Shown here piece after piece: positions 8,379-17,552 of a stretch of DNA of 64,000 nucleotides (its first letter is position 1; each line of letters starts with the position of its first letter). A program made the position numbers and the translations under genes. Below the pieces are notes generated by a model that ran no database searches, was not told the DNA's origin, and saw nothing but the letters and a program-made list of their open reading frames with translations. The stretch is from Streptomyces chryseus (GTDB lineage: Bacteria; Actinomycetota; Actinomycetes; Streptomycetales; Streptomycetaceae): the NCBI RefSeq assembly GCF_014650755.1, contig NZ_BMVO01000006.1, forward strand, positions 62,001-126,000, read 5' to 3'.

Positions 8379-11300
8379 GTGCCCGGCATGGACGGGGTTC
8401 GGGGCGCATGCTCCTTCGGGGAAGAGCTACGGCGCCTGCGGGGCGAGCGGGGCATCTCGCTCACGGCGCTCGCCCGGTCGATCCACTACAGCAAGGGCTA
8501 CCTCAGCAAGATCGAGAACGGTGGCAAGCCGCCCACGCCGGACGTGGCCAGACGCTGCGACGAGGCACTGGACGCGGGCGGCGCCCTGCTGCGGCTGGTC
8601 GCCGACGTACCGGCGGCCCGCCGCCCGCCCGCACCGTCGTCGTCGGCAGCGGCGCCGGCTGCGCAACTGCCGCACCCCGCCGACGCGGTGTGCCCGTACC
8701 GGGGCCTCGCCGCCTTCGGGCCCGAGCACGCGCGGTGGTTCTTCGGGCGGGAGCGGGCGACGGCCGAGCTGGTCGGCCGGCTCGCCGAACGGGCCGGCAC
8801 CGGACCTCTCGCGGTCGTCGCCTCCTCGGGGGCGGGCAAGTCGTCGCTGCTGCGGGCCGGTCTGGTGCCCGCGCTGCGGCGCGGCGCACTGCCCGTCGAG
8901 GGTTCGAGCGGCTGGCCGGTGGCGGTGTGCACGCCCACCGCGCACCCGCTCAAGGAGTTGCTGCGCTGTGTGACCGAGGCGCTCGGATCGGGGCCCGCCG
9001 TGAGCCCGGAGTCGTTGCGCACCCGGCCCGGGGGGCTGGCCGACGCCGTACGGACGCTGCTGTCGACACGTCGGCTGGTGCTGCTGGTGGACCAGTTCGA
9101 GGAGACGTTCACGCTGTGCGCGGACGAGGCGGAGCGACGCGCGTTCGTCGCGGTGCTGTCCGCGCTCGCCGTCCCGGCGGACACGGACGGGGACGATGTA
9201 CCGCCGCCGGGCGTCGTGGTGCTGGGGGTACGGGCCGACTTCAGCGGCCGGTGCCTCGACCACCCGGAGCTGGCGGCCGTCTTCTCGCACGGCCTGTTCG
9301 CGCTCGGCCCGATGACCGGCGCCGAACTGCGCGAGTCCATCACGCTTCCCGCCCGGCGGGCCGGGCTGACCCTGGAGGCGGGGCTGGTGGGCCTGCTGCT
9401 CCGCGACGTGGGAGCCGCCGGCACCGGCCGGGGCGACGGCCAGGACGACCTCGCGCCAGCCTCTCCCGGCGCCCTGCCCCTGCTCGCCCACGCCCTGCTG
9501 GTCACCTGGCAGCAGCGCACCGACCGCACGCTCACCGTCGCGGGGTACGAGACGACCGGCGGCATCCACGGAGCCATCGCCCGGACGGCCGAGGCGGTGT
9601 TCACCCGGCTGCGGCCCGTCGAGCAGGAGATGGCGCGCCGGGTACTGGTGCGACTGGTCCAGGTCGGCGCGGGGGACGGCGGCGGCGACGGGGGCGGCGA
9701 CAGCGACGCGGCGACGCGGCGCAGGGCGAGCCGTGAGCGGCTGCTGGAGCAACTGCCCGACCGGCACGCGGTGGAGACGGCGCTCGACGCGTTCGTCCGG
9801 GCCCGGCTCGTCACCGTCGACCGCGACGCGGTGGAGATCACCCACGAGGCGCTGCTGCGCGCCTGGCCCCGGCTGCGCGGCTGGATCGGCACCAACCGCG
9901 CCGGGCTGCTCATCCACCAGCAGCTCGCCGAGGCCGCCGCCGAGTGGGTGCGCGAGGGTCGCGACCCCGGGCTGCTGTACCGGGGGACGCGGCTCGCCGC
10001 CGTGCGGGAGTGGGCGGAGCAGACCGACGGGCGGGCCGGACTCGGTCCGTACGAGCACGAGTTCCTGGACGCGAGCCGGGCGCAGGAAGTGGCCGGGAAG
10101 GAGGCCCAGCGGCGCCGGGTCCGCACCCACCGCAGGCTGCTGGTGCTGCTGGGGGCGCTGCTCGTCCTGGCGCTCCTCGCCGGCGGCACGGCGTTCCACC
10201 AGCGCTCGCGCGCGGTCGACGAGCGCCGGGTCGCGCAGTCCCAGGCGATGGCGGTACGGTCCGGCGCGCTGGCGTCGGGACAGCCCGAGGCGTCGATGCG
10301 CCTGGCGGCCGAGGCCTATCGCACCGCGCCGACCACCGAGGCGCGCGGCGCGCTGCTGAGCACGCAGGCGCAGTACTTCGCCGGGCGTCTCGTCGGGCAC
10401 ACGGGGCGGGTCAACAGCGTGGCGTTCAGCCCCGACGACAGGCTGCTGGCATCGGCCAGTTCGGACGGCACGGTGCGGTTGTGGGGCGGCGCGGACCACC
10501 GTCGCGCCGTGGACACGCTCACGGGTCACGGCGGCCCGGTGCTCTCCGTGGCGTTCAGCCCGGACGGGCGGCTGATCGCGTCGGCGGGCGCCGACGGCAC
10601 GGTGCGGCTGTGGGGCGCGGCGGACCGTCACCCGGCCGGGACGCTGCTCGGCCACGGGGGCGCCGTACGGTCGGTGTCCTTCGGCCCGGGCGGGCGGACC
10701 CTCGCGTCGGGCGGCGCGGACCGCACGGTGCGGGTCTGGGACGTGCCGCGCCGCCGGGCGCTGGCGACGCTGCGGGGCCACCGGGACAGCGTGCACGGGG
10801 TCGCGTTCAGCCCGGACGGGCGCAGCGTCGCCTCCGGGAGCGCGGACCGCACGATCAGGATCTGGGACGCGGCCGGGCGCGGGACGCCGGTGACGCTGCG
10901 GGGGCACAGCGACGGCGTTCTGGGGATCGCCTTCAGCCCGGACGGGCGCGGCATCGCCTCGGGCGGCGCGGACCGCACGGTCAGGCTCTGGGACGTACGC
11001 CACCGGCGCGCCGAGGCCACCCTCACCGGGCACAGCGACGACGTCAACGCGGTGGCGTACGGCGCGGACGGCGCCACCGTCGTCAGCGCCGGCGGGGAAG
11101 GAGTGGCGAAGGTGTGGGACACCGCGAGCCACCGGGTGACCGCCGCGCCGGCGGGGCACACCGACTACGCGCTGGGGGCGGCGGTCAGCGGCGGCAATCT
11201 CGTGGCGACGGCGGGCTTCGACCAGTCGGTGGTGCTGTGGGACCTGGACCGGGCGGCCCTGACGGCGCGCCCGTTCGCCGAGGCGTGGCAGTCCGCGGTC

Positions 11301-12329
11301 GCCCCGGACGGCCGGGTCGTGGCGTCGGCGAGCGTGGACCGTACGGTCAAGGTGTGGGACGTGCGGCGGCACCGACCGCTGACCACCCTCACCGGCCACA
11401 CCGGCTCCGTGTTCGGCGTCGCCTTCTCCCCCGACGGACACCTCCTCGCCTCCGCGAGCGCCGACCGTACGGTCAAGCTCTGGGACATACGCCGCCACCG
11501 ACCGCTGACCACCCTCACCGGCCACACCGGCTCCGTGTTCGGCGTCGCCTTCTCCCCCGACGGACACCTCCTCGCCTCCGCGAGCGCCGACCGTACGGTC
11601 AAGCTCTGGGACATACGCCGCCACCGACTGCTCACCACCCTCACGGGCCATCAGGACTTCGCGAACGCCGTCGTGTTCAGCCCGGACGGGCGGACGCTGG
11701 CGGCCGGCGGTGACGATCTGACCGTGCGGCTGTGGGACGTGGCGGACCACCGGGCACGCGGTGTGCTGCGCGGGCACACGGGTTCGGTGCGCGGTGTGGC
11801 GTACAGCCGGGACGGGCGGACCCTGGCGAGCAGCGGCAACGACGGCACGGTGCGCCTGTGGGACCCCGTGCGCCGGCGCCCCACCGCCACGCTCACCGGC
11901 CACAGCGGCGCGGTCCGGGCGGTCGCGTTCGACCCCGGTGCGCGCACGGGACCTGCCGGAGGCGGCGGGATGCTGGCGAGCAGCGGGAGCGACGGCACCG
12001 TGCGGCTGTGGGACACCACGCGCCACCGGCTCACCGCCACCCTCACCGGCCACACCGGCGCGGTGTGGGGCGTCGCCTTCGACCCCCGGACGCGAGCCGT
12101 GGTCAGCAGCAGCAACGACGGCACCGTGCGGCTGTGGAACACCGACGTGAGAGCCGTTTCCCGGAGCGTTTCCCGTTTCCTGTCGCACCAGGAGACAGCT
12201 GAGTCCTCGACAGCCGCGGGCTCCACGCCCCAGGCTCGAAGGGCCGGACCGAACGGGTCGAACCCGGCGAACACCACGAACCCGGTCAAGCCTCGCGAGG
12301 CGACCGGCCGGACTCCTGACGGAACATGA
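8379..12329 (+). CDS. HTH-NTPase(STAND)-TM-WD40 protein with 14 WD repeats
   Basis: 1316 aa. Residues 12-65 form an Xre-type HTH (LRRLRGERGISLTALARSI, YLSKIENG). Residues about 105-450 form an nSTAND1/NACHT-like ATPase with the P-loop ASSGAGKSSL near 148 and a Walker-B-like LVLLVDQFEE near 230. A single TM helix spans about 587-606 (LLVLLGALLVLALLAGGTAF). From about 672 to 1254 there are 14 consecutive WD40 units (GHTGxVxxVAFSPDGRLLAS, ending xLWD), enough for two seven-bladed propellers. Units 9 and 10 are almost identical at DNA level. Such proteins are thought to be signal-transducing scaffolds; some STAND-WD40 proteins act in defence or cell death, but nothing here proves that. Start is GTG 8379 or ATG 8388. 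Confidence 0.88.
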   Translation: MPGMDGVRGACSFGEELRRLRGERGISLTALARSIHYSKGYLSKIENGGKPPTPDVARRCDEALDAGGALLRLVADVPAARRPPAPSSSAAAPAAQLPHPADAVCPYRGLAAFGPEHARWFFGRERATAELVGRLAERAGTGPLAVVASSGAGKSSLLRAGLVPALRRGALPVEGSSGWPVAVCTPTAHPLKELLRCVTEALGSGPAVSPESLRTRPGGLADAVRTLLSTRRLVLLVDQFEETFTLCADEAERRAFVAVLSALAVPADTDGDDVPPPGVVVLGVRADFSGRCLDHPELAAVFSHGLFALGPMTGAELRESITLPARRAGLTLEAGLVGLLLRDVGAAGTGRGDGQDDLAPASPGALPLLAHALLVTWQQRTDRTLTVAGYETTGGIHGAIARTAEAVFTRLRPVEQEMARRVLVRLVQVGAGDGGGDGGGDSDAATRRRASRERLLEQLPDRHAVETALDAFVRARLVTVDRDAVEITHEALLRAWPRLRGWIGTNRAGLLIHQQLAEAAAEWVREGRDPGLLYRGTRLAAVREWAEQTDGRAGLGPYEHEFLDASRAQEVAGKEAQRRRVRTHRRLLVLLGALLVLALLAGGTAFHQRSRAVDERRVAQSQAMAVRSGALASGQPEASMRLAAEAYRTAPTTEARGALLSTQAQYFAGRLVGHTGRVNSVAFSPDDRLLASASSDGTVRLWGGADHRRAVDTLTGHGGPVLSVAFSPDGRLIASAGADGTVRLWGAADRHPAGTLLGHGGAVRSVSFGPGGRTLASGGADRTVRVWDVPRRRALATLRGHRDSVHGVAFSPDGRSVASGSADRTIRIWDAAGRGTPVTLRGHSDGVLGIAFSPDGRGIASGGADRTVRLWDVRHRRAEATLTGHSDDVNAVAYGADGATVVSAGGEGVAKVWDTASHRVTAAPAGHTDYALGAAVSGGNLVATAGFDQSVVLWDLDRAALTARPFAEAWQSAVAPDGRVVASASVDRTVKVWDVRRHRPLTTLTGHTGSVFGVAFSPDGHLLASASADRTVKLWDIRRHRPLTTLTGHTGSVFGVAFSPDGHLLASASADRTVKLWDIRRHRLLTTLTGHQDFANAVVFSPDGRTLAAGGDDLTVRLWDVADHRARGVLRGHTGSVRGVAYSRDGRTLASSGNDGTVRLWDPVRRRPTATLTGHSGAVRAVAFDPGARTGPAGGGGMLASSGSDGTVRLWDTTRHRLTATLTGHTGAVWGVAFDPRTRAVVSSSNDGTVRLWNTDVRAVSRSVSRFLSHQETAESSTAAGSTPQARRAGPNGSNPANTTNPVKPREATGRTPDGT
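11371..11626 (+). repeat. 126-bp tandem duplication encoding one WD40 blade
   Basis: The block starting ACCGACCGCTGACCACC at 11371 recurs at 11497, and its degenerate third copy starts at 11623. The first two copies are essentially identical over 126 bases (42 codons). Other blades are diverged, so this looks like a recent unit duplication within the propeller. Confidence 0.85.
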
Positions 12330-12342
12330 ACGGGGATCAGAC

Positions 12343-13203
12343 ATGCGCAACCGATGGAGAGCGGCGGCAGCGGCGGCGGCCGTGGCACTGTCGCTCGTCG
12401 CCCGGCCTGCCGCTGCCGGGCAGCCCGCCCGGGCCGCGGCGCCGCAGGCGGCGGCCGCCGAGGGGTGCGACGTCCTCGCGCCCGGAGCCTCGGCGGCGGC
12501 CGAGAAGGCGGTACGCACCGCCTGTTCGCAGATCGGTGTCTGGTACTCGTGGGGCGGCGGCCACGGCCCGGCGCCCGGACCCACCTACGGGACGGTGGAT
12601 CCGACCGACCCGGCCAGCGCACACGACCCCCAGCGGCGCGGCTTCGACTGCTCCGGTCTGGTCAGGTACGCCTACGCCGAGGCGACCGGCCGGGACATCC
12701 TGAACGGCACCGCCCACAGCCAGTACACCAGCCCGTACGCGACGGCCCGTTTCGGCGCCTCGGACGGGACCGGGCCGCTGGTGCCCGGCGACCTGCTGGT
12801 CTGGGGCAGCGCCCGCAAGGTCCACCACGTCGCGCTCTACCTGGGCGCCGGAAAGATGGTCGAGGCGAGGCAGTCCGGCACCCGCGTCACGGTCAGCGAC
12901 GTGCGCACGGGCGGCGACTTCTTCGGAGCCGTGCGCGTCGGCGGTTCGCCGGGGCAGGGAACGTTCAGCACGTGGGGGACGGACGTGTGGACGCACGTGG
13001 AGCCGTCCACGACGAGCGCCCGGGTGCACAGGTTCGCCGGCCCGACATCCGTGCGCGTCGAGTGTCAGAAACACGCGCAGTCCGTGACCGCGGAAGGCAT
13101 CACCAACGACGCCTGGTCCTATCTGCCGGACCACAGGGCGTGGATCACCAACATCTACATCAAGGGCCCGGCCTGGCTCGACGGCGTGCCCACCTGCCGA
13201 TAG
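12343..13203 (+). CDS. Secreted NlpC/P60 cell-wall hydrolase
   Basis: 286 aa with a clear Sec signal peptide (MRNRWR, then an Ala/Val-rich core and ARPAAAG cleavage). The NlpC/P60 papain-like domain covers about residues 55-200: GVWYSWGGG, RGFDCSGLVRYAY with the catalytic Cys, and KVHHVALYLGAGKMVEA with the catalytic His. The C-terminal 80 residues (DVWTHVEPSTTSARVHRFAG, CQKHAQSV) resemble an SH3-like wall-binding module. It probably cleaves peptide stems of peptidoglycan outside the cell. It sits 27 bases before the next small secreted protein, so the two may be co-expressed. Confidence 0.88.
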   Translation: MRNRWRAAAAAAAVALSLVARPAAAGQPARAAAPQAAAAEGCDVLAPGASAAAEKAVRTACSQIGVWYSWGGGHGPAPGPTYGTVDPTDPASAHDPQRRGFDCSGLVRYAYAEATGRDILNGTAHSQYTSPYATARFGASDGTGPLVPGDLLVWGSARKVHHVALYLGAGKMVEARQSGTRVTVSDVRTGGDFFGAVRVGGSPGQGTFSTWGTDVWTHVEPSTTSARVHRFAGPTSVRVECQKHAQSVTAEGITNDAWSYLPDHRAWITNIYIKGPAWLDGVPTCR

Positions 13204-13230
13204 CACACACCACACCTCAAGGAGACAACG

Positions 13231-13623
13231 ATGAACACCAACCCGAAGCTCACCCTGGCCAAGAAGCTCGCGATCACCGTCGCCGCGACCGCGCTGACGG
13301 CCGGCCTTGCGGGCGCCACGGCCCCCGCCACGGCCGCGCCCGCCGGACCGGCCGCCGAGTGCGGGGTCCGCTCGGACGGCAAGCTGTACTGCGGGAACCG
13401 GGCCGGCGCCAAGGGCTACGAGCACCGCTCGTACGCGTCCGCGGTGCGCGGGCAGATGAACACGACCTTCAGCTGGTTCTCCTGCTGGGGCCGTGGCGAC
13501 AGCCACCCGGGCGGCAACAACATCTGGTACTGGACCAAGCTGGACAACGGCCAGTGGGGCAACATGGCGGCGGTGGACGTCCACACGTCGGTGGACCCGG
13601 CGCCCGGCCTGCGCGAGTGCTGA
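13231..13623 (+). CDS. Small secreted protein, SH3-like
   Basis: 130 aa with signal peptide (KKLAITVAATALTAGLAG, AxA site at TAAPA). The RBS AAGGAG lies seven bases before the ATG. The mature part has four or five Cys (ECGVRSDGKLYCGN, WFSCWGRGD, LREC) and aromatic patches (NNIWYWTKLDNGQWG). This layout resembles small secreted Streptomyces proteins with an SH3-like fold, similar to the tail of the neighbouring NlpC/P60 protein. A role in wall binding or substrate binding is a guess. Confidence 0.75.
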   Translation: MNTNPKLTLAKKLAITVAATALTAGLAGATAPATAAPAGPAAECGVRSDGKLYCGNRAGAKGYEHRSYASAVRGQMNTTFSWFSCWGRGDSHPGGNNIWYWTKLDNGQWGNMAAVDVHTSVDPAPGLREC

Positions 13624-13639
13624 CGGGTCCTGAGTGAGC

Positions 13640-13675
13640 CGTGTGCCGCCCCCGGCCGACGAGGGGCGGCACACG
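13640..13675. terminator. Bidirectional terminator hairpin
   Basis: CGTGTGCCGCCCC pairs with GGGGCGGCACACG around a 10-base loop, giving a 13-bp perfect stem. It lies exactly between the convergent ends of the secreted protein and the GtrA gene. Confidence 0.75.
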
Positions 13676-13696
13676 TGCGTTCCAGGCAGCCAGGCG

Positions 13697-14188
13697 CTAC
13701 GCCGCGATGACCACGGCCGCCCTGCTGAGGGCCGGTTCGGCGCCCGGAGCGGGGGATCCGGCGGCCGGATCCGGGCATTCGGCGAAGACGACGAGCCGCA
13801 GGACCGCGAACCGGCCGACGCCCGCCAGAGCCGAAGCGCCGAGGTAGACCGCCTGCTCGGTGAGGACCGAGGGATCGGGCCGCAGGGCGTACAGGCCGAG
13901 CAGCGCACCGGTCGTGAACGCGTAGCCGACCAGGACGGTGAGGCCGGACTGGAGGTGGACCGCCCAGCCGCTCCGCTCGCTGCGGAACGACACCCGGCCG
14001 TGCAGTTCGGTCGCGACGAGGGTGGACACGACGGTGACCAGAGCGTTGGCGACGGCGAGCGGCATGTGCGCGTGGAGCAGCAGGAGCACACCGCTGGAGG
14101 CCAGCCCGACACCGCCGCCGCAGACGACGAAGCGCGCGAAGGCGAGGGCCGTCGGGTGAAGCGGACGCGGGTGCGTACGGGTGGTCAC
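13697..14188 (-). CDS. GtrA-family membrane protein
   Basis: 163 aa with four predicted membrane helices (FARFVVCGGGVGLASSGVLL; ANALVTVVSTLVATEL; LTVLVGYAFTTGALLGLYAL; LGASALAGVGRFAVLRLVVF). The intramembrane start (FxRFxxxGG) and the SFRSERS loop are typical of GtrA proteins. These are thought to flip or deliver polyprenyl-linked sugars in cell-surface glycosylation. GTG start with GGAGG six bases upstream. No glycosyltransferase partner is adjacent, so the sugar is unknown. Confidence 0.8.
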   Translation of the reverse strand: MTTRTHPRPLHPTALAFARFVVCGGGVGLASSGVLLLLHAHMPLAVANALVTVVSTLVATELHGRVSFRSERSGWAVHLQSGLTVLVGYAFTTGALLGLYALRPDPSVLTEQAVYLGASALAGVGRFAVLRLVVFAECPDPAAGSPAPGAEPALSRAAVVIAA

Positions 14189-14274
14189 GGGGAGCCTCCG
14201 GGGAGCGGGTGAGCCGGTGGTCCGATTCCACCGCACGGCTCCCCGCCCGCACATCACCCGGACGGCAGGACCCG

Positions 14275-14294
14275 ACCCCGACTCTTGTCGGGGT
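14275..14294. repeat. Short hairpin in the GtrA/reductase divergent region
   Basis: ACCCCGAC-TCTT-GTCGGGGT forms a perfect 8-bp stem with a 4-base loop in the 265-base divergent intergenic space. It could be an operator or an mRNA leader structure; nothing decides between them. Confidence 0.4.
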
Positions 14295-14453
14295 TCCTCC
14301 CACCGCGTCCCTAGGGCCGAACCCGGGCCCGGCGAGAACCCCGTGCGGCGCGGTAACCGGCCGGACGGTGTGTGGCGGCCGGGTCGGTGCGCCGGATCCG
14401 TCCCTCCGTGCGCCAGGGTTGTCCGGGGGGACGACCCGCGAGGAGAACCGCCG

Positions 14454-15170
14454 ATGACCACGCCGACGTACCGCTACGACGACCTGCGCGCCCTGTTCCT
14501 CAACTGCACGCTGAAGCGCTCCCCGGAGGTCAGCAACACGCAGGGGCTGATCGACAGGAGCCGCGCCGTGATGGAGGACAACGGCGTCACGACGGACGTG
14601 GTCCGCCCTGTCGACCTCGACCTGGCGACCGGTGTGTGGCCGGACATGACGGAGCACGGCTGGGAGTCCGACGCGTGGCCGGGGCTGTACGAGCGGGTCA
14701 TGGCGGCCGACATCCTGGTGCTGTGCGGACCGATCTGGCTCGGTGACAACAGCTCCGTGATGAAGCAGGTGACCGAGCGGCTGTACGCGTGCTCCGGCAT
14801 CCTCAACGACCGGGGGCAGTACGCCTATTACGGGCGGGCCGGCGGCTGCCTGATCACCGGCAACGAGGACGGCGTCAAGCACTGCGCCATGAACGTCCTC
14901 TACAGCCTCCAGCACCTCGGCTACACCGTCCCGCCGCAGGCCGACGCCGGGTGGATCGGTGAAGCGGGGCCCGGGCCCTCCTACCTGGACGCCGGCTCGG
15001 GCGGTCCCGAGAACGACTTCACCAACCGCAACACGGCCTTCATGAGCTGGAACCTGATGCACCTGGCGGCGATGCTCAAGCAGGCGGGCGGCGTACCGGC
15101 CCACGGCAACCAGCGTTCCGCGTGGGACGCCGGCTGCCGGCCGGACTTTCCCAACCCCGAGCACCGCTGA
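14454..15170 (+). CDS. Flavodoxin-like NAD(P)H-dependent oxidoreductase
   Basis: 238 aa, ATG with AGGAG eight bases upstream. Flavodoxin-like fold of the NADPH-dependent FMN reductase family: the phosphate loop region FLNCTLKRSPEVSNTQ at about residues 13-28 (T-x-K-x-S-P-x-x-S-x-T), DILVLCGPIWLGDNSSVMKQ at about 85-105, and GGCLITGNEDGVKHC near 130. These enzymes reduce free FMN or quinones. It is monocistronic, with the ANTAR gene following after 160 bases. Confidence 0.82.
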   Translation: MTTPTYRYDDLRALFLNCTLKRSPEVSNTQGLIDRSRAVMEDNGVTTDVVRPVDLDLATGVWPDMTEHGWESDAWPGLYERVMAADILVLCGPIWLGDNSSVMKQVTERLYACSGILNDRGQYAYYGRAGGCLITGNEDGVKHCAMNVLYSLQHLGYTVPPQADAGWIGEAGPGPSYLDAGSGGPENDFTNRNTAFMSWNLMHLAAMLKQAGGVPAHGNQRSAWDAGCRPDFPNPEHR

Positions 15171-15330
15171 GGCGGTGGCCGGCAGCCTTCGGACATCAAC
15201 ATCACCCCCCACCGCCTCAAAACGGCAGAAACAGGGAATCAAGCAGGAAGCACGTCCGAACGGCGGGCCGCCGACCGCCCCCCGCATGCGCCCCGGGGCC
15301 GTCGGCAGACTGGTCAGAAGGGCCGGAGTC

Positions 15331-15819
15331 ATGACAACGAACGACGACCGCACCACCACCGCGGACACCACCACCGCGGACTCGCTCGCCGCGGACATGC
15401 TCGCCGCGGACAGCGAGGCTCCCGTGCACCGGGAACACGACGACCAGTCCTGGCACGCGTCGGACGCCGCCCAGTGTCACGCCGCCCAGGCGGCCCTGGA
15501 AGCGGTCCCGGCCCCGGCGCCCGTCGCGGACAAGGCACGCAAGAAGGAACTGACCGTCCTGTGGCACACCTTCGAGACCCGCCCGGTGATCGGTCTGGCG
15601 CGCACCGTCGTCATGACCCTGGGAGGCTGCACCCACGAGGAGGCGTTCCAGGTACTGGTGGACGTCTCGCGGCACACCAACATCGAACTGCGCGAGATCG
15701 CCCAGCGTCTCGTCGACAGCGTCGACGGGCCGCCTCCCAGCGGGCCGCTGCGCACCGCCCTGCACCACGCCTTCGCACGGCTCGAATCGCGCTCCGCGCG
15801 GCCCGACACCGCCGTGTGA
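15331..15819 (+). CDS. ANTAR-domain protein (putative RNA-binding antiterminator)
   Basis: 162 aa. The first 60 residues are a low-complexity Thr/Ala/Asp stretch. From about residue 70 a three-helix ANTAR domain is visible: LWHTFETRPVIGLARTVVMT, then GCTHEEAFQVLVDVSRHTN and LREIAQRLVDS. ANTAR domains bind paired hexaloop RNA hairpins to prevent transcription termination. In this family the sensor domain is often GAF or PAS; here it is absent, so this is a stand-alone ANTAR protein. The RNA targets are unknown. The start was set at MTTNDDRT, with GGAG close upstream. Confidence 0.75.
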   Translation: MTTNDDRTTTADTTTADSLAADMLAADSEAPVHREHDDQSWHASDAAQCHAAQAALEAVPAPAPVADKARKKELTVLWHTFETRPVIGLARTVVMTLGGCTHEEAFQVLVDVSRHTNIELREIAQRLVDSVDGPPPSGPLRTALHHAFARLESRSARPDTAV

Positions 15820-15824
15820 ACGGT

Positions 15825-15857
15825 CGCCCGCCCCCGTCCCCGGACGCCGGGCGGGCG
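15825..15857. terminator. Hairpin between convergent genes
   Basis: CGCCCGCC pairs with GGCGGGCG around a 17-base loop between the ANTAR gene and the convergent oxidoreductase gene. The position fits a bidirectional terminator; the stem is short. Confidence 0.45.
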
Positions 15858-15882
15858 TTCCCCGGCCCCGGCCCGGCGTGGT

Positions 15883-17520
15883 TCACGCCCGGTCGGGGTC
15901 TTCGCGTTCGCCGCTCCGGTCGCGCCGGCTGAGCACACGCTGGCCACGGGTGAGCACGCCGCGCACGGAGCGGGCGCGCAGCGCCGCCCGGGCCGCGTTG
16001 GCCCCCGGGGCGCCGTGGACGCCGCCGCCGGGGTGCGCGCCGGCCGAGGCGAGGTAGAGCCCCTCGACGGGTGTCTCCGGGCGGCCCGTGCCGGGGACCG
16101 GGCGGAAGACGAGCTGCTGGTGCACGGCGGTCGTGCCGCCGTTGATCGCGCCCCCGTGGAGGTTCGCGTTCATCGCCTGGAGCGTCGGCGGAGCGAGGAC
16201 GCGGCGGGCCAGGATCCTCGACCGGAAGCCCGGAGCGTACCGCTCCACCTGGGCCTCCACCCGGTCCGCCATCGCCTCCCGCTCGCGCTCGTCCCACGCT
16301 CCCGTCAGGCCGTCGTCGCCAGCGTCGCCCTTGATCACGTGCGGGACGTGGGTGTAGGCCCAGGCCGATTCGGTGCCGGCGGGTGAACGGGTGGCGTCGG
16401 CCGTCGTCATCTGGCCGAACAGCGCGAAGGGCCGGTCGGGCACCTGGCCCATGGCGATCTGGGCGGCGAACCGGGTGAGGCCGTCGACGCCGTCGGCCAG
16501 GTGCACCGTGCCCGCGGTCGACGCCTGCCCGGCGGTCCACGGCACGCGGCCGTCGAGGGCCCAGTCGACCTTGAACGTGGCGAAGTCCCACTGGAAGCCG
16601 CGCAGGTCGCGTACGAACCGGCCGGGCAGGTGCCGTACGTCGACCAGCCCGCCGTAGAGGTCCGGCACGGCCACGTCCGCCAGTACGGCCTTCCCGGCCG
16701 GCACCGTCTCGCCGCCCGCCGTGCGCACGGCCACGGCCCGCCCCGCCCGTACGACGACCTCGACGACGCGCTCGCCGCAGCGCACCACGCCGCCCCGGCC
16801 CTTCAGGCGTCGTACGAGCGCGGCGGTGAACTCGCCGGCGCCACCGGCCGGCACCGGGAAGCCGTGACTCTGGCCGAGCATCGACATGAGCCAGCCGAAA
16901 CCGCCACTGCCCGCCGCCTCCGGGGCGAGGTCCGCGTGCAGGGCGTTGCCGGCCAGCAGCAGCCTGCCCGCCTCGCCCCGGAACTCCTCCTCGCCCAGCC
17001 GGCGTACCGGGAGCAGCATCGTCCGGGCCAGACGCAGCCCGCCCGCGCCGCGCAGCCGGGCCGCGAGGCGGACGCCGGAGCGTACGGGCGGGAACGGGGT
17101 GAACAGGGCACCGAGGATGTCCGGACCGAGCCGGCCCCAGACGTCGCACAGCCCCTGCCACGCCGCGCCGTCGCCAGTGGCGAACTCCTCCAGTCCGGCG
17201 ACGGTGTCCGCCGCGCGGCGTTCGAGGACCGCGCACCGCCCGTCGGCGAGCGGATGCGCCAGAACGGCGGGGGCGTGGCTCCAGCGCAGCCCGTACTCGT
17301 GCAGGCGCAGGCGGGCCAGCACGGGGGAAGCGGCGGCCAGCGGATAGAAGGCGCTGAAGAGGTCGCTGACGAAGTCGGGGTGGACCCCCCGGTCGCTGCG
17401 GACGGCGCCGCCCGGTTCCGGCTGGGCCTCCAGTACCTCCACGGTCCAGCCGGCGTCGGCCAGCAGGTTCGCTGCGACGAGCCCGTTGGGGCCCGCGCCG
17501 ATGACTACGGCGTCCGGCAT
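15883..17520 (-). CDS. Phytoene-dehydrogenase-like FAD/NAD(P) oxidoreductase
   Basis: 545 aa, ATG with AGGAG upstream. N-terminal FAD fold (VVIGAGPNGLVAANLLADAG, then VEVLEAQPEPGGAVRS). Near the C-terminus is the second FAD signature (GLYLASAGAHPGGGVHGAPG). Length and motifs match the CrtI/COG1233 family. Because no carotenoid or squalene genes are nearby, the substrate is more likely another lipid or polyene. It lies 32 bases downstream of the SRPBCC gene on the same strand, a frequent pairing in actinobacteria, which suggests that the SRPBCC protein binds its hydrophobic substrate. Confidence 0.85.
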   Translation of the reverse strand: MPDAVVIGAGPNGLVAANLLADAGWTVEVLEAQPEPGGAVRSDRGVHPDFVSDLFSAFYPLAAASPVLARLRLHEYGLRWSHAPAVLAHPLADGRCAVLERRAADTVAGLEEFATGDGAAWQGLCDVWGRLGPDILGALFTPFPPVRSGVRLAARLRGAGGLRLARTMLLPVRRLGEEEFRGEAGRLLLAGNALHADLAPEAAGSGGFGWLMSMLGQSHGFPVPAGGAGEFTAALVRRLKGRGGVVRCGERVVEVVVRAGRAVAVRTAGGETVPAGKAVLADVAVPDLYGGLVDVRHLPGRFVRDLRGFQWDFATFKVDWALDGRVPWTAGQASTAGTVHLADGVDGLTRFAAQIAMGQVPDRPFALFGQMTTADATRSPAGTESAWAYTHVPHVIKGDAGDDGLTGAWDEREREAMADRVEAQVERYAPGFRSRILARRVLAPPTLQAMNANLHGGAINGGTTAVHQQLVFRPVPGTGRPETPVEGLYLASAGAHPGGGVHGAPGANAARAALRARSVRGVLTRGQRVLSRRDRSGEREDPDRA

Positions 17521-17552
17521 CGCTGACTCCTGTCCACCCCGGCCACGCGGCT

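Noticed and set aside
8427..12584. A 1385-residue antisense frame opposite the WD40 gene
   Set aside because: It mirrors the repeats of the plus-strand gene, has no family similarity and no ribosome binding site; it is a shadow of the WD40 array.
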